64,000 nucleotides of DNA from Thalassobaculum_A sp040219215 (GCF_040219215.1 NZ_JAVJSX010000003.1:124001-188000); one strand, 5' to 3'. Shown: positions 32,961 through 42,874, counted from the stretch's first letter. Numbers and translations are program-made. Notes: a model not told the origin generated them from the sequence alone.

Positions 32961-33281
32961 ATGGCGAGAATTATTGCGCTGGCGCTTGCGCTGGCCGTAA
33001 CGACTATCGGCGCCGCAGTCGCCGAAGACCTTGATTTCACGCTGATCAACAGCAGCAACTCCGACGTGGTGGCGTTCCATGTCTCGCACGCCGGCACCGG
33101 CTCCTGGGAAGAGAACCTGATCGCCGGCGGCTTCCTGCCGTCCGGAAATGAGCTCGGCATCCAGATCGCCGACGGCCGCTCGACCTGTGTCTACGACATC
33201 CTCACCGAGTTCGCCGACGGCCAGAGACTCGAGGACTACGGCCTCGACCTCTGCGAGTTGGGTTCGTACACGCTGCAGTAA
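32961..33281 (+). CDS. Small secreted periplasmic protein
   Basis: 106 residues. Residues 1-21 are a Sec signal peptide (cleavage after GAAVA). The mature 85 residues begin EDLDFTLINSSNSDVVAFHVSHAG and have two cysteines (STCVYDI and LDLCELG) that could form a disulfide. Short secreted proteins of this pattern (LxNxT..I..v..S near the start, CxYD in the middle, DLC near the end) recur in alphaproteobacteria; their function is not known. GAGGGG precedes the ATG. It has its own upstream gap of 125 nt and may be transcribed separately. Confidence 0.8.
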   Translation: MARIIALALALAVTTIGAAVAEDLDFTLINSSNSDVVAFHVSHAGTGSWEENLIAGGFLPSGNELGIQIADGRSTCVYDILTEFADGQRLEDYGLDLCELGSYTLQ

Positions 33282-33406
33282 GACGCGCCGCCGCGCCCTC
33301 CGTTCGAATCTGGTCAAGGCTTGAGCGGAGCCCCCCCCAACTCACGGGCGCTCGGGCAAATGTCTCCCCCTACCGTCACTGACGCGCCCGCGCTAAAACG
33401 GCGTCC

Positions 33407-34213
33407 ATGCGGATTGCTCTTCTCCAATGCCCGCCGGGTGCGCCCGACACCGCCGCCGGCCTCGCCCGGCTTGGCGCGTTCGCCGCCGATGCCGCCGCAT
33501 CCGGCGCGGCACTCCTGCTCACCCCTGAGATGTTTCTGACCGGCTACGCCATCGGCGCCGACACCGTCGCCCGCCTCGCCGAGCCGGCTGACGGCCCGGC
33601 TGCCGAAGCCATCGCCGCGATCTGCCGCTCCCACGGCATCGCCGTCCTCTACGGCTATCCCGAGCGCGGCGCCGACGGTGCCGTCTACAACGCGGTCCAA
33701 CTGATCGGCGCCGACGGCGCGCGGCTCGCCAACACCCGCAAGACCCATCTGTTCGGCGAGGTCGACCGCGCGCAGTTCCGCGCCGGTGATGCGCTCTCGC
33801 CGGTCGTGGAGTTCGGTGGGTTCAAGGTCGGCTTCGCGATCTGCTACGACATCGAGTTCCCGGAGGTGGCGCGCGGTCTGGCGCTGGCCGGGGCCGAGGT
33901 CGCGCTGGTGCCGACCGCCAACATGACGCCGTTCGAGAGTGTCTCGACCCGGCTGGTGCCGGCGCGGGCCGAGGAGAACACCCTGTTCGTTGCCTACGCC
34001 AACTATGTCGGCCGCGAAGCCGGCTTCACCTATTGCGGGCTGAGCTGCGTGGTGGCGCCGGACGGCACGGACCTGGCGCGCACCGGGGCCACGGAGGAGA
34101 CGCTGCTGGTCGCCAAGTTGGACCGGGCGCGCCTGGATGCGGCACGCAGCAGGGTCACCTATCTGCACGACCGCCGACCGGAGCTGTACCGCCCACTGGG
34201 AGGACCCGCATGA
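33407..34213 (+). CDS. davA: 5-aminopentanamidase (DavA-like nitrilase superfamily)
   Basis: 268 residues, one carbon-nitrogen hydrolase domain with the Glu-Lys-Cys triad: Glu41 (LTPEMFLTG), Lys112 (RKTHLFGE) and Cys146 (AICYDIEFPE). In the lysine monooxygenase pathway this amidase converts 5-aminovaleramide to 5-aminovalerate and ammonia. The assignment is mainly by the 4-bp overlap (ATGA) with davB, the same order-neutral pairing known in pseudomonads; the family alone would allow other amides. Confidence 0.85.
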   Translation: MRIALLQCPPGAPDTAAGLARLGAFAADAAASGAALLLTPEMFLTGYAIGADTVARLAEPADGPAAEAIAAICRSHGIAVLYGYPERGADGAVYNAVQLIGADGARLANTRKTHLFGEVDRAQFRAGDALSPVVEFGGFKVGFAICYDIEFPEVARGLALAGAEVALVPTANMTPFESVSTRLVPARAEENTLFVAYANYVGREAGFTYCGLSCVVAPDGTDLARTGATEETLLVAKLDRARLDAARSRVTYLHDRRPELYRPLGGPA

Positions 34214-35892
34214 GCGTGCCCGCCGACCCGCGCGACGGCGCGCCCGGCCCGGTCACGGTGTTCGGGCCGGACTTCCCGTTCGCGTTCGACGACTGGCTGG
34301 CCCACCCGGCCGGGCTGGGCCGCATCCCCGCCGATCGGCACGGCGCCGAGGTCGCGGTGATCGGGGCCGGGATCTCCGGGCTGATCGTGGCCTACGAGCT
34401 GATGAAGCTTGGCCTGCGGCCGGTGGTGTACGAATCCGGTCAACTCGGCGGCCGCCTGCGCTCGCAGCCGTTTGAGGGGGCCGACGGCATCGTCGCCGAA
34501 CTGGGCGGCATGCGCTTTCCGGAGTCGTCCACCGCGTTCTGGCAGTACGCCGACCGGCTGGGGCTGGACTCGCAGCCGTTCCCGAACCCGCTGACCCCGG
34601 CTGCCGGCAGCACGGTGATCGACCTGGAGGGCGAGACCCACTACGCCCGCACGCTGGACGACCTGCCGGCGATGTTCCGCGAGGTGGCGCGCGCCTGGGA
34701 CGCCGCTCTGGAGGAAGGCGCGCGCTTCGGCGACCTGCGCGCCGCCCTGCAGGCCCGCGACGTGCCGCGCCTGAAGGAGATCTGGAACGCCCTGGTGCCG
34801 CTGTGGGACGAGCGGACCTTCTACGATTTCGTCGCCTCGTCCTCGGCGTTCCGCGCCCTGCCGTTCCGGCACCGCGAGGTGTTCGGCCAGGTCGGCTTCG
34901 GCACCGGCGGCTGGGACAGCGACTTCCCGAACTCGATGCTGGAGATCCTTCGGGTCGTGCTGACCGGATGCGACGACAGCCAGCGGCTGATCGTCGGCGG
35001 GGTCGAGCAGGTGCCGCAGGGGCTGTGGCGGCGCGCGCCGGATCGCATGGTGCACTGGCCGCGCGGCACCACGCTGGCGTCGCTGCACGCCGGCGCGCCG
35101 CGGCCGGGAGTGACCCGGATCGCCCGGCACGCCGGCGGCGCGCTCGCGGTGACCGACCGCTGGGGCCGCACCCAGGCGTTCGACGCGGTGGTGGCGACCT
35201 GCCAGTCCTGGCTGCTGACCACCGCCATCGAGGTCGACGAGCCGCTGTTCTCGCACCGCCTGTGGATGGCGCTCGACCGCACCCGTTACATGCAGTCGTC
35301 GAAGACCTTCGTAATGGTCGACCGGCCGTTCTGGAAGGACGTGGACCCGGCGACCGGCCGCGACCGCATGAGCATGACCCTGACCGACCGGCTGACCCGC
35401 GGCACCTACCTGTTCGACAACGGCCCCGGCAAGCCGGGGGTGATCTGCCTGACCTATTCGTGGATGAGCGACGCGCTGAAGATGCTGCCGCTGCCGGTGG
35501 AGAAGCGGGTCGACCTGGCGCTTGGCGCGCTGGCCAAGATCTATCCGGACGTGAAGCTGCGCGAGCACATCATCGGCGACCCGATCACCGTGTCGTGGGA
35601 GGCCGATCCAAACTTCCTCGGCGCCTTCAAGGGCGCCCTGCCCGGCCACTACCGCTACAATCACCGCATGTACGGCCACTTCATGCAGGCCGACCTGCCG
35701 CCGGCCGAGCGCGGGCTGTTTCTGGCCGGCGACAATGTCTCCTGGACTCCGGCCTGGGTCGAGGGTGCGGTGCAGACCGCGCTCAACGCGGTGTGGGGCG
35801 TGATGACCCATTTCGGCGGCCGCACGCTGCCGGAGAACCCCGGCCCCGGCGACCTGTACCCCAGCATCGGCCCGGTGACGCTGCCGGAGTAG
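34210..35892 (+). CDS. davB: L-lysine 2-monooxygenase (DavB-like FAD amine oxidase family)
   Basis: 560 residues, the length of pseudomonad DavB, which it matches almost throughout (FGPDFPFAFDDWLAHPAGLG, AELGGMRFPESSTAFW, GQVGFGTGGWDSDFPNSMLE in pieces). It oxidatively decarboxylates L-lysine to 5-aminovaleramide. The FAD-binding GxGxxG is Gly52/54/57 (VIGAGISGLIVAYEL), and the second FAD contact is GLFLAGDNVSWTPAWVEGA near the C-terminus. Cytoplasmic. It overlaps davA by 4 bp. Downstream pathway genes (davT, davD) are not in this window. Confidence 0.92.
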   Translation: MSVPADPRDGAPGPVTVFGPDFPFAFDDWLAHPAGLGRIPADRHGAEVAVIGAGISGLIVAYELMKLGLRPVVYESGQLGGRLRSQPFEGADGIVAELGGMRFPESSTAFWQYADRLGLDSQPFPNPLTPAAGSTVIDLEGETHYARTLDDLPAMFREVARAWDAALEEGARFGDLRAALQARDVPRLKEIWNALVPLWDERTFYDFVASSSAFRALPFRHREVFGQVGFGTGGWDSDFPNSMLEILRVVLTGCDDSQRLIVGGVEQVPQGLWRRAPDRMVHWPRGTTLASLHAGAPRPGVTRIARHAGGALAVTDRWGRTQAFDAVVATCQSWLLTTAIEVDEPLFSHRLWMALDRTRYMQSSKTFVMVDRPFWKDVDPATGRDRMSMTLTDRLTRGTYLFDNGPGKPGVICLTYSWMSDALKMLPLPVEKRVDLALGALAKIYPDVKLREHIIGDPITVSWEADPNFLGAFKGALPGHYRYNHRMYGHFMQADLPPAERGLFLAGDNVSWTPAWVEGAVQTALNAVWGVMTHFGGRTLPENPGPGDLYPSIGPVTLPE

Positions 35893-35949
35893 CGGCCCTT
35901 TCCTCCCGCTCCATAAACCGGGCATGCTTTCGCCACGAATGCCGTGGAT

Positions 35950-35992
35950 GATGCGCGCTGCCGGCCGATGGATGGGGCCGGCAGCGCGCATC
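35950..35992. repeat. Perfect 17-bp inverted repeat upstream of the alpha-2-macroglobulin gene
   Basis: Arms at 35950-35966 and 35976-35992 (GATGCGCGCTGCCGGCC and its exact complement) flank a 9-base loop. It lies 57 nt after davB and ends 20 nt before the next ATG, just ahead of the CGGAGG ribosome site at 36002. No T run follows. It could be the davB terminator, a 5'-leader element of the macroglobulin gene, or both. It is the longest perfect hairpin noticed in the window. Confidence 0.8.
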
Positions 35993-36012
35993 CCGACCCG
36001 CCGGAGGCTGCC

Positions 36013-39000
36013 ATGACCCCGCTCGCCCGCGCCCGTTCGATTGCACTGGCGTCGCTGCTGCTCGCCGCGACCGTCCTGGCAGGACCGGGAGGAGCGGCGG
36101 CGGACGGCATGAGCTTCGCCAAGGAGCGCTACCTGCTGGACGGCAGCACGCCCTCGGTCTGCCTGGATTTCTCCGAGCCGGTGGCGTTTCCGGCCGGCAG
36201 CTTCCCCGAGGACTATGTCGCGGTCGCGCCGAAGGCCGACATCGACGTGCGGGTCCAGGACGGCGCGCTGTGCCTGGGCGGGCTGCGCTGGGGCTCCGCC
36301 TACTCGGTCACCCTGCGCTCCGGGGTTCCGTCGGCAGACGGCAGCCGCACCGAAGCGGCGCGCACCATCACCCTCAACCTGCCCGATGCCCCGTCGTCGG
36401 TCGGTTTCGCCGGCGGCGGCTACGTGCTGGCCCAGGCCGGCGAAACCGCGCTACCGCTGACCACCGTCAATGTCGACAAGGTGCGACTGCGGGTGCTGCG
36501 GATCGTCGACCGCAACCTGATCGAAGAACTGGCGGAAGGGGATTTCGCGCGATCCCTGAACGGCTGGTCGGCCGAGCAGATCGCCCAGTTCGACGGCGAG
36601 GAGGTCTGGCGCGGCACGGTCGACACGCGCGGCCCGCGCAACACGCGGGTCCGAACCGGCATCCCGATCGAGCAGGTGATCGACCGCTCGGTGCCGGGCG
36701 TGCACGTAGCCATCGCCGACGCCGCCGACCAGCAGTCGGAAGACTGGACCACACTCGCGACCCAGTGGCTTGTGGTCTCCAACCTCGGCCTGACCACCTT
36801 CACCGGCGAGGACGGGCTGACCGCCTTCGTCAACGCGCTCGACACCGCCACCCCGGTAGGCGGGGTCGAGACGGTGCTGCTGGCCCGCAACAACAAGGTG
36901 CTGGCGCGCGGCCACACCGACGGCGACGGCCGGGTCGAGTTCGCCGGCGGCCTGCTGCGCGGCCGTGGCGGCAACGAGGCGACCGCGCTGCTGGCCTACG
37001 GGCCGAACCGGGACTTCACGGTTCTGAAGCTGACCGGCCCGGCCTTCGACCTGTCGGACCGTGGGGTCTCCGGCCGCACCCCGCCGGGGCCGCTGGACGG
37101 CTTCCTGTGGGCCGACCGCGACATCTACCGGCCGGGTGAGACCCTGCACATGGCGGCGCTGCTGCGCTCGGCCGAAGCGCGCACGGTCGCCGGCATCCCG
37201 GTTACCCTGGCGGTGGTCCGCCCTGACGGCCAGGACTTCCGCCGGCTGGTCCTGCCGGTACGCGACGGCGGCGCCTATGCCACCGACCTGGAACTGCCGA
37301 AATCGGCGCCAACCGGCCAGTGGACCGCCCTGCTGTACACCGACCCGAAGGCGGCACCAGTCGCCGAGATGCCGTTCTCGGTCGAGGATTTCGTGCCGGA
37401 ACGCCTGGATCTGGAACTGACATCCGAGACTGCCACCATCGCGCCCGACGAGACGGTTCCGGTGGCATTGCGCGGCCGCTTCCTGTTCGGCGCGCCGGCG
37501 GCTGACCTGCGCGTGACGTCCGACCTAGTGGTTACGGTCGACCCCGAGCCGTTCCCCGACTGGGCCGACTACCGCTTCGGGCTCGCCACCGAGGAGTGGT
37601 CGGCAACCCGCGCCGAACTGGCGGAGGTCCGCACCGACGGCGACGGCAACGCCAGCGTCGACGCCACCCTGCCGGAGATCGTCGATACCACCCTGCCGCT
37701 GCTGGCCCGGATCAATTCGACATTGCTGGAGCCGGGCGGCCGCGGGGTGACGCGCTCGCTCGACCTGAAGATCCGCAGCCAGCCTCTGTCGATCGGTGTG
37801 CGCCCGGGCTTCGCCGACGACACCGTCGCCGAAGACGGCACCGCGCCGTTCCAGATCATCGCCCTCGATCCCGACGGCCAGCCGATTGCCGGCCAAGCAC
37901 TCGGCTGGGAACTGATCCGCGAGATCTGGCACTACGATTGGGTGCGCACCAACGGCAACTGGGAAGTCGAGACATCGGTGCAGAACCGACGGGTCGACAC
38001 CGGCACCCTGCAGACCGGCGCCGACCGACCGTCAGCACTGTCGCTGCCGGTGCAATGGGGCTGGTACCGGCTGGAGGTCTACGACGCCGCCACCGGCGTC
38101 GCCTCCAGCGTGCGGTTCCAGGCCGGCTGGCGCGCCGGGCCGGTCGCCGGCACCGCGCCCGACAAGGTCAAGGTCACCCTCGACCAGGCCCGCTACCGCC
38201 CCGGCGACACGGCGAAGGTGTTCATTGATCCGCCCTACGCCGGCGAGGCGCTGGTCACGGTGCTCGGCCGCGGCGTGCTGGAGACCCGGCGCATTACCGT
38301 GCCGGCCGGCGGCGTCGAGTTCAGCCTTACCGCCGACGACAGCTGGGGTGCCGCCGGTGCCTATGTCGCCGTGACCCTGCTGCGGCCGGGCCGCCCGGGC
38401 GGCGCGGCGACCGACGCCCCGCCATCCCCGGGCCGCGCGATCGGCCTCGCCTGGCTGGAATTCGACCGCAGCGCGCGGACCCTGGACGTGGCGATCCTGG
38501 CTCCCGACGAGGTCCGGCCCGAGCGGCGGCTGTCCGTCCCGGTAACGGTATCCGGCCTCGCCGCCGGCGAACGGGCCTGGGTCACCCTGGCGGCGGTCGA
38601 CCGCGGCGTGCTGGCCCTCACCGGTTTCGAAACCCCGAATCCGGAAGCCCATTTTTTCGGCAAGCGCGCCCTGCCGATCGACCTGCGCGACCTGTATGGC
38701 CGGCTGATCGACGGTGGTTACGATCGCATGGGTGCCGTGCGTTCCGGCGGCGACGCGATGGGACGCAACAACGCGGGGCTGGCCGAGGACAGCTACGAGA
38801 CCATGGCGTTGTTCTCCGGCCTGGTAACAGTCGGCCCGGACGGACGGGTCGACATCCCGCTCGACATCCCTGACTTCAACGGCGAGCTGCGGCTGATGGC
38901 CGTGGCGTTCTCCGACGACAAGGTCGGGCATGCCGAGGCACCCCTGCCGGTCCGGCCGCCGGTGGTGGCGGAGCTGTCGCGTCCGCGGTTCCTGGCACCC

Positions 39001-40797
39001 GGTGACAGCGCCGAGCTCACATTGGAACTGCACAACCTGACCGGCGCGACCGGCGATTACCGGATTAGCGTCAAGGCCGACGGGGCTGCGGCGATCCGTG
39101 ACGGCGGCGACCAGACCGTCACCCTGGCAACCGGCGGCAAGGCCGAACGGTCGGTACGGCTGGAGGCCACCGGCACCGGCGTCACCCGGGTCATGCTGTC
39201 GCTCAATGGTCCCGGCGACCTTGTGATCGAGCGACGCTTCGCGCTCACCGTCCGCCCGGCGCAAGCCGTGCAGACCGAGCGCCGCACCGTCTGGCTGGCC
39301 CCGGGCAGCATCCTGCGGCTCGACCCGTCGGTGTCCGCCAACTTCCGATCCGAAACGGTGCGCACCGGCGTCACTCTGGGTACGGCGCCGACCTTCGATC
39401 TGCCGCACCTGATCGACCGGCTGTACCGCTACCCGTACGGCTGCCTGGAACAGTCGGTCAGCACTGCCATGCCACTGCTGTACGTCGACGATCTCGCCGC
39501 CTATGCCGGACTGGACGAGGACACCAAGGCGCTGCGCGAGCGCGTGCAGAAGGCGATCTGGCGGGTCCTGGACATGCAGCGCTCCGACGGTGCGTTCGCG
39601 CTGTGGGACGCCTATGGCGAGGCGGAGCCGTGGCTGTCCGCCTATGCCCTCGACTTCCTGACCCGGGCGCGGACCGCCGGCTACACCATGCCCAACGGGG
39701 CCTACAGCCTCGGCCTCGACTGGCTGAAGACCCGGATCGTCGACGATCCCGAGTGGAACGCAGCCTCGGTCGCGCGTCCCTACGCGCTGTACGTGCTGGC
39801 CAAGGCCGGGCGGACCGATGTGGCGGGTGCCGCGCGCTACCTGGCCGACAATCGGGCGAACCGCCTGCCCTACGGCGCCCGAGGTCATCTGGCGGCGACG
39901 CTCACCCTTTTGGGCGAAGCCGAGCGGGCCAAGCTTCTGCTCGCCGAAACTGAAGTCCCGCCGCGCGGCTGGTGGCGCCACGACTACGGCACCCGGCTCC
40001 GAGACGCCGCGCTGCGGCTGACCGTGATGGCCGACACCGGCAGCGACCCCGCGGCCATCGGCACGCTGGCCGATCAGGTGGCCGACATGGCAGCGCGACG
40101 GCGCTGGCTCAGCACCCAGGAAATGAGCTGGATGGTGCTGGCCGCCAAGGCGATGATCGCCCGCCAGCAGGCCGCCACCGCCGAGATCGACGGCAAGCTG
40201 ATCGGCCCGCAGACCCGCCCGATCGCCGTCTTCCCGACGCCCGAGGAGCTCAATATCGGCTACCCGATCGCCAATCGCGGCGGGCAGAGTCTGCGGATCG
40301 AGATCTCAACATCGGGCGTTCCAACCGACCCGCTGCCCGCAGAATCCCAAGGCCTGACCGTCGAACGCACGATCCGCTCGCTGGATGGTGCCGCCGTACT
40401 TGAGGGTGCGACGCTGGTTCAAGGGCAGCGCTACGTGGTGATCGTCACCGGCACCAACGATTCCGCCGAGCCGCACCAGGGCCTGGTCGTCGACCTGTTG
40501 CCGGCCGGGTTGGAGATCGAGAACACCCGGCTGCGCAACGGCGGCGACGTCAGCGACTTCGCCTGGCTGCCGCAACTGACCGTCGCCCGGCATGTCGAGA
40601 TGCGCGATGACCGGTTCATCGCCGCATACGACCTGGACGCCGAGCGCAACAGTTTCACCGCCGCCTACATCGTGCGGGCGGTGACCCGTGGCACCTTCGT
40701 GCAACCGCCCGCGTATGTGGAGGACATGTACCAGCCCTACCGGTTTGCCCGCGGGAAGGTCGGAAGCCTGACCATCGCGCCGTCGGCACCGAGGTAG
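36013..40797 (+). CDS. Bacterial alpha-2-macroglobulin family protein
   Basis: 1594 residues. A Sec signal peptide (about 1-30, ending GGAAA) is followed by macroglobulin domains, a bait-type region, and the thioester domain with the intact Cys1144-Leu-Glu-Gln1147 motif (YPYGCLEQS). Such proteins trap or block foreign proteases that breach the outer membrane; thioester formation lets them attach covalently. No lipobox cysteine is seen at the signal cleavage site, unlike E. coli YfhM, which is a lipoprotein, so this one is probably free in the periplasm. CGGAGG precedes the ATG. pbpC follows after 10 nt, the usual partnership. Confidence 0.93.
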   Translation: MTPLARARSIALASLLLAATVLAGPGGAAADGMSFAKERYLLDGSTPSVCLDFSEPVAFPAGSFPEDYVAVAPKADIDVRVQDGALCLGGLRWGSAYSVTLRSGVPSADGSRTEAARTITLNLPDAPSSVGFAGGGYVLAQAGETALPLTTVNVDKVRLRVLRIVDRNLIEELAEGDFARSLNGWSAEQIAQFDGEEVWRGTVDTRGPRNTRVRTGIPIEQVIDRSVPGVHVAIADAADQQSEDWTTLATQWLVVSNLGLTTFTGEDGLTAFVNALDTATPVGGVETVLLARNNKVLARGHTDGDGRVEFAGGLLRGRGGNEATALLAYGPNRDFTVLKLTGPAFDLSDRGVSGRTPPGPLDGFLWADRDIYRPGETLHMAALLRSAEARTVAGIPVTLAVVRPDGQDFRRLVLPVRDGGAYATDLELPKSAPTGQWTALLYTDPKAAPVAEMPFSVEDFVPERLDLELTSETATIAPDETVPVALRGRFLFGAPAADLRVTSDLVVTVDPEPFPDWADYRFGLATEEWSATRAELAEVRTDGDGNASVDATLPEIVDTTLPLLARINSTLLEPGGRGVTRSLDLKIRSQPLSIGVRPGFADDTVAEDGTAPFQIIALDPDGQPIAGQALGWELIREIWHYDWVRTNGNWEVETSVQNRRVDTGTLQTGADRPSALSLPVQWGWYRLEVYDAATGVASSVRFQAGWRAGPVAGTAPDKVKVTLDQARYRPGDTAKVFIDPPYAGEALVTVLGRGVLETRRITVPAGGVEFSLTADDSWGAAGAYVAVTLLRPGRPGGAATDAPPSPGRAIGLAWLEFDRSARTLDVAILAPDEVRPERRLSVPVTVSGLAAGERAWVTLAAVDRGVLALTGFETPNPEAHFFGKRALPIDLRDLYGRLIDGGYDRMGAVRSGGDAMGRNNAGLAEDSYETMALFSGLVTVGPDGRVDIPLDIPDFNGELRLMAVAFSDDKVGHAEAPLPVRPPVVAELSRPRFLAPGDSAELTLELHNLTGATGDYRISVKADGAAAIRDGGDQTVTLATGGKAERSVRLEATGTGVTRVMLSLNGPGDLVIERRFALTVRPAQAVQTERRTVWLAPGSILRLDPSVSANFRSETVRTGVTLGTAPTFDLPHLIDRLYRYPYGCLEQSVSTAMPLLYVDDLAAYAGLDEDTKALRERVQKAIWRVLDMQRSDGAFALWDAYGEAEPWLSAYALDFLTRARTAGYTMPNGAYSLGLDWLKTRIVDDPEWNAASVARPYALYVLAKAGRTDVAGAARYLADNRANRLPYGARGHLAATLTLLGEAERAKLLLAETEVPPRGWWRHDYGTRLRDAALRLTVMADTGSDPAAIGTLADQVADMAARRRWLSTQEMSWMVLAAKAMIARQQAATAEIDGKLIGPQTRPIAVFPTPEELNIGYPIANRGGQSLRIEISTSGVPTDPLPAESQGLTVERTIRSLDGAAVLEGATLVQGQRYVVIVTGTNDSAEPHQGLVVDLLPAGLEIENTRLRNGGDVSDFAWLPQLTVARHVEMRDDRFIAAYDLDAERNSFTAAYIVRAVTRGTFVQPPAYVEDMYQPYRFARGKVGSLTIAPSAPR

Positions 40798-40807
40798 CGG
40801 TCGCGAT

Positions 40808-42874
40808 ATGACCCCACGCCGGGCCTGCCTGCTCGCAACCGTGCTCACCGTCATCGCTGGGATAGCGGCGGTGCCGGCGGCCGGGGGCTGGCTGGTTCGG
40901 CCACTGGAGCGGGCGATCGATCCGTCGCTGACCGTCACCGACCGTGACGGCCGGGCACTCCGGGTCTTCCTGTCGGCCGACGAGTCGTGGCGCCTGCCGG
41001 CCGATCTCGATCGGATCGACCCCGGCTACCAAGCGATGCTGATCGCAATCGAGGACCAGCGGTTCAACGCCCACATCGGTGTCGATCCGCTGGCCGTCGT
41101 CCGTGCCGTCGGACAGATGATCGGCGCCGGACGGGTGGTTTCCGGTGCGTCCACCCTGACCATGCAGACCGTCCGGCTGCTCGACCCGCGGCCGCGCACC
41201 CTCGGCGCAAAGGCTGTCGAGGCAGCGAGGGCATTGATCCTGGAGCGCCGCCTCGGCAAGCGTGAGATCCTGGCGCTCTACCTCACGCTTGCGCCGTTCG
41301 GCGGCAACCTGGAGGGAGTGCGCGCCGCGTCCCTCGCCTATCTCGGCAAGGAGCCGGTTGCCCTGACCCCGGCCGAGGCGGCACTGCTGGTCGCAATCCC
41401 CCAGGCGCCCGAGCGGCTGCGCCCGGACCGCCATCCGCAAGCTGCGCGCGCCGCCCGCAACCGAATCCTGCTGCGCGCCGCCGACGCCGGCGCGATCACC
41501 GCCAGCCACGCCGCCGAGGCATCGGTCGATCCGATCCCGACCATCCGCCGCCCGATGCCGATGCACGCGCCGCACCTGACCCGGCGCATCGCCCTGGCGG
41601 CGGCATCCGGAACCGCCAGCGTTGCCACCCCAGTCGACGGTGACCTACAGCGCCGGATCGAGGGCATGGCCGCCCACTGGGCCGAGACGCTGGAGCCGGA
41701 CGCCGGGATCGCGGTGGTGGTTGCCGACGCGACGAACGGGGCCGTGCTTGCCCATCTCGGCTCGCCCGACTTCTTCAACGCCCGACGCGCCGGACAGATC
41801 GACATGACCCGGGCCATGCGCTCGCCCGGCTCGACCCTGAAGCCGTTCCTGTACGGCCTCGCCTTCGACGATGGGTTCCTCGACCCGCGCAGCATCGTCA
41901 CCGATGCGCCGCAGCGGATTTCCGGCTACGCCCCCGCCAATTTCGCGCCGGTGCACATCGGCGAACTTCCAGCCGCCGACGCACTGCGCCAGTCACTCAA
42001 TGTGCCGGCAGTGGCAATTCTCGACCGCTATGGACCCGCTCGCTTCGTGAATCGGCTGCGCGCAACCGACGCCCGGCTGGAACTGCCACACGCGACCGAT
42101 CATCCCGGCCTTGCCGTCATCCTGGGTGGCGTCGGAACCACTCTGGAGGATCTGGTCAGCCTGTACACCGGCCTGTCCGGCGACGGTCGGGTCCGGCCGT
42201 TGGTCATTAGTGCCGACCAGGTCAATCGCACAGACTCCCGCCCGCTGCTATCGGCCGGGGCATCGTGGGTAGTGGCGCGCATTCTGGAGGAGGCACCGCA
42301 CCCGGTCCATGCAACCCGCCGGCGCGGTGGCCCGATAGCCTGGAAGACCGGCACGTCCTACGGGTTCCGGGATGCCTGGGCGATCGGCGTGGCCGGCAAC
42401 CGGGTGGTCGGGGTCTGGGTCGGACGTCCGGACGGCACGCCGCGACCCGGCCACTACGGCGCCCGGTCGGCCGCACCGTTGCTGTTCGAGGTATTCGACA
42501 TTCTGCCTGGCTCGACGAGGCTGACCGCACCGATGCCGGCCGGATCCGACACACCGCCATCGCTTCGGCCATTGCCGCCGGCGCTGGCCTACTTCCCGCC
42601 GCGTGACCGCCTCCCCGGCGGCACGCCCGTCACAATCGCCTATCCGCGCGACGGCAGTGAGATCGAGCGGCCGGGCGAACGGCCGATCGCGTTGCGGGCG
42701 AAAGGCGGGAAGCGTCCGCTGGTCTGGCTGATCGACGGCCGGCCGATCCCGGCGTCCCCGCACCGCCGAGACGCAGCCTGGCAGCCTGACGGCCCGGGAT
42801 TCGCCACCCTGACGGTTATCGACGCCGAGGGTCTGTCGGCCCAGGCCCGGGTCCGGGTGCGCGGAACCCCATGA
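40808..42874 (+). CDS. pbpC: Penicillin-binding protein 1C
   Basis: 688 residues. N-terminal membrane anchor (about 8-28), then transglycosylase domain with catalytic Glu82 (IAIEDQRFNAH), then transpeptidase domain with Ser342-x-x-Lys345 (SPGSTLKPF), Ser396-Leu-Asn398 and Lys513-Thr-Gly (WKTGTSYG), and a C-terminal BiPBP_C domain (about 600-688). It polymerises and cross-links peptidoglycan, presumably repairing damage when the envelope is attacked, together with the macroglobulin encoded upstream. Its stop overlaps the LysR gene by 4 bp. Confidence 0.94.
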   Translation: MTPRRACLLATVLTVIAGIAAVPAAGGWLVRPLERAIDPSLTVTDRDGRALRVFLSADESWRLPADLDRIDPGYQAMLIAIEDQRFNAHIGVDPLAVVRAVGQMIGAGRVVSGASTLTMQTVRLLDPRPRTLGAKAVEAARALILERRLGKREILALYLTLAPFGGNLEGVRAASLAYLGKEPVALTPAEAALLVAIPQAPERLRPDRHPQAARAARNRILLRAADAGAITASHAAEASVDPIPTIRRPMPMHAPHLTRRIALAAASGTASVATPVDGDLQRRIEGMAAHWAETLEPDAGIAVVVADATNGAVLAHLGSPDFFNARRAGQIDMTRAMRSPGSTLKPFLYGLAFDDGFLDPRSIVTDAPQRISGYAPANFAPVHIGELPAADALRQSLNVPAVAILDRYGPARFVNRLRATDARLELPHATDHPGLAVILGGVGTTLEDLVSLYTGLSGDGRVRPLVISADQVNRTDSRPLLSAGASWVVARILEEAPHPVHATRRRGGPIAWKTGTSYGFRDAWAIGVAGNRVVGVWVGRPDGTPRPGHYGARSAAPLLFEVFDILPGSTRLTAPMPAGSDTPPSLRPLPPALAYFPPRDRLPGGTPVTIAYPRDGSEIERPGERPIALRAKGGKRPLVWLIDGRPIPASPHRRDAAWQPDGPGFATLTVIDAEGLSAQARVRVRGTP

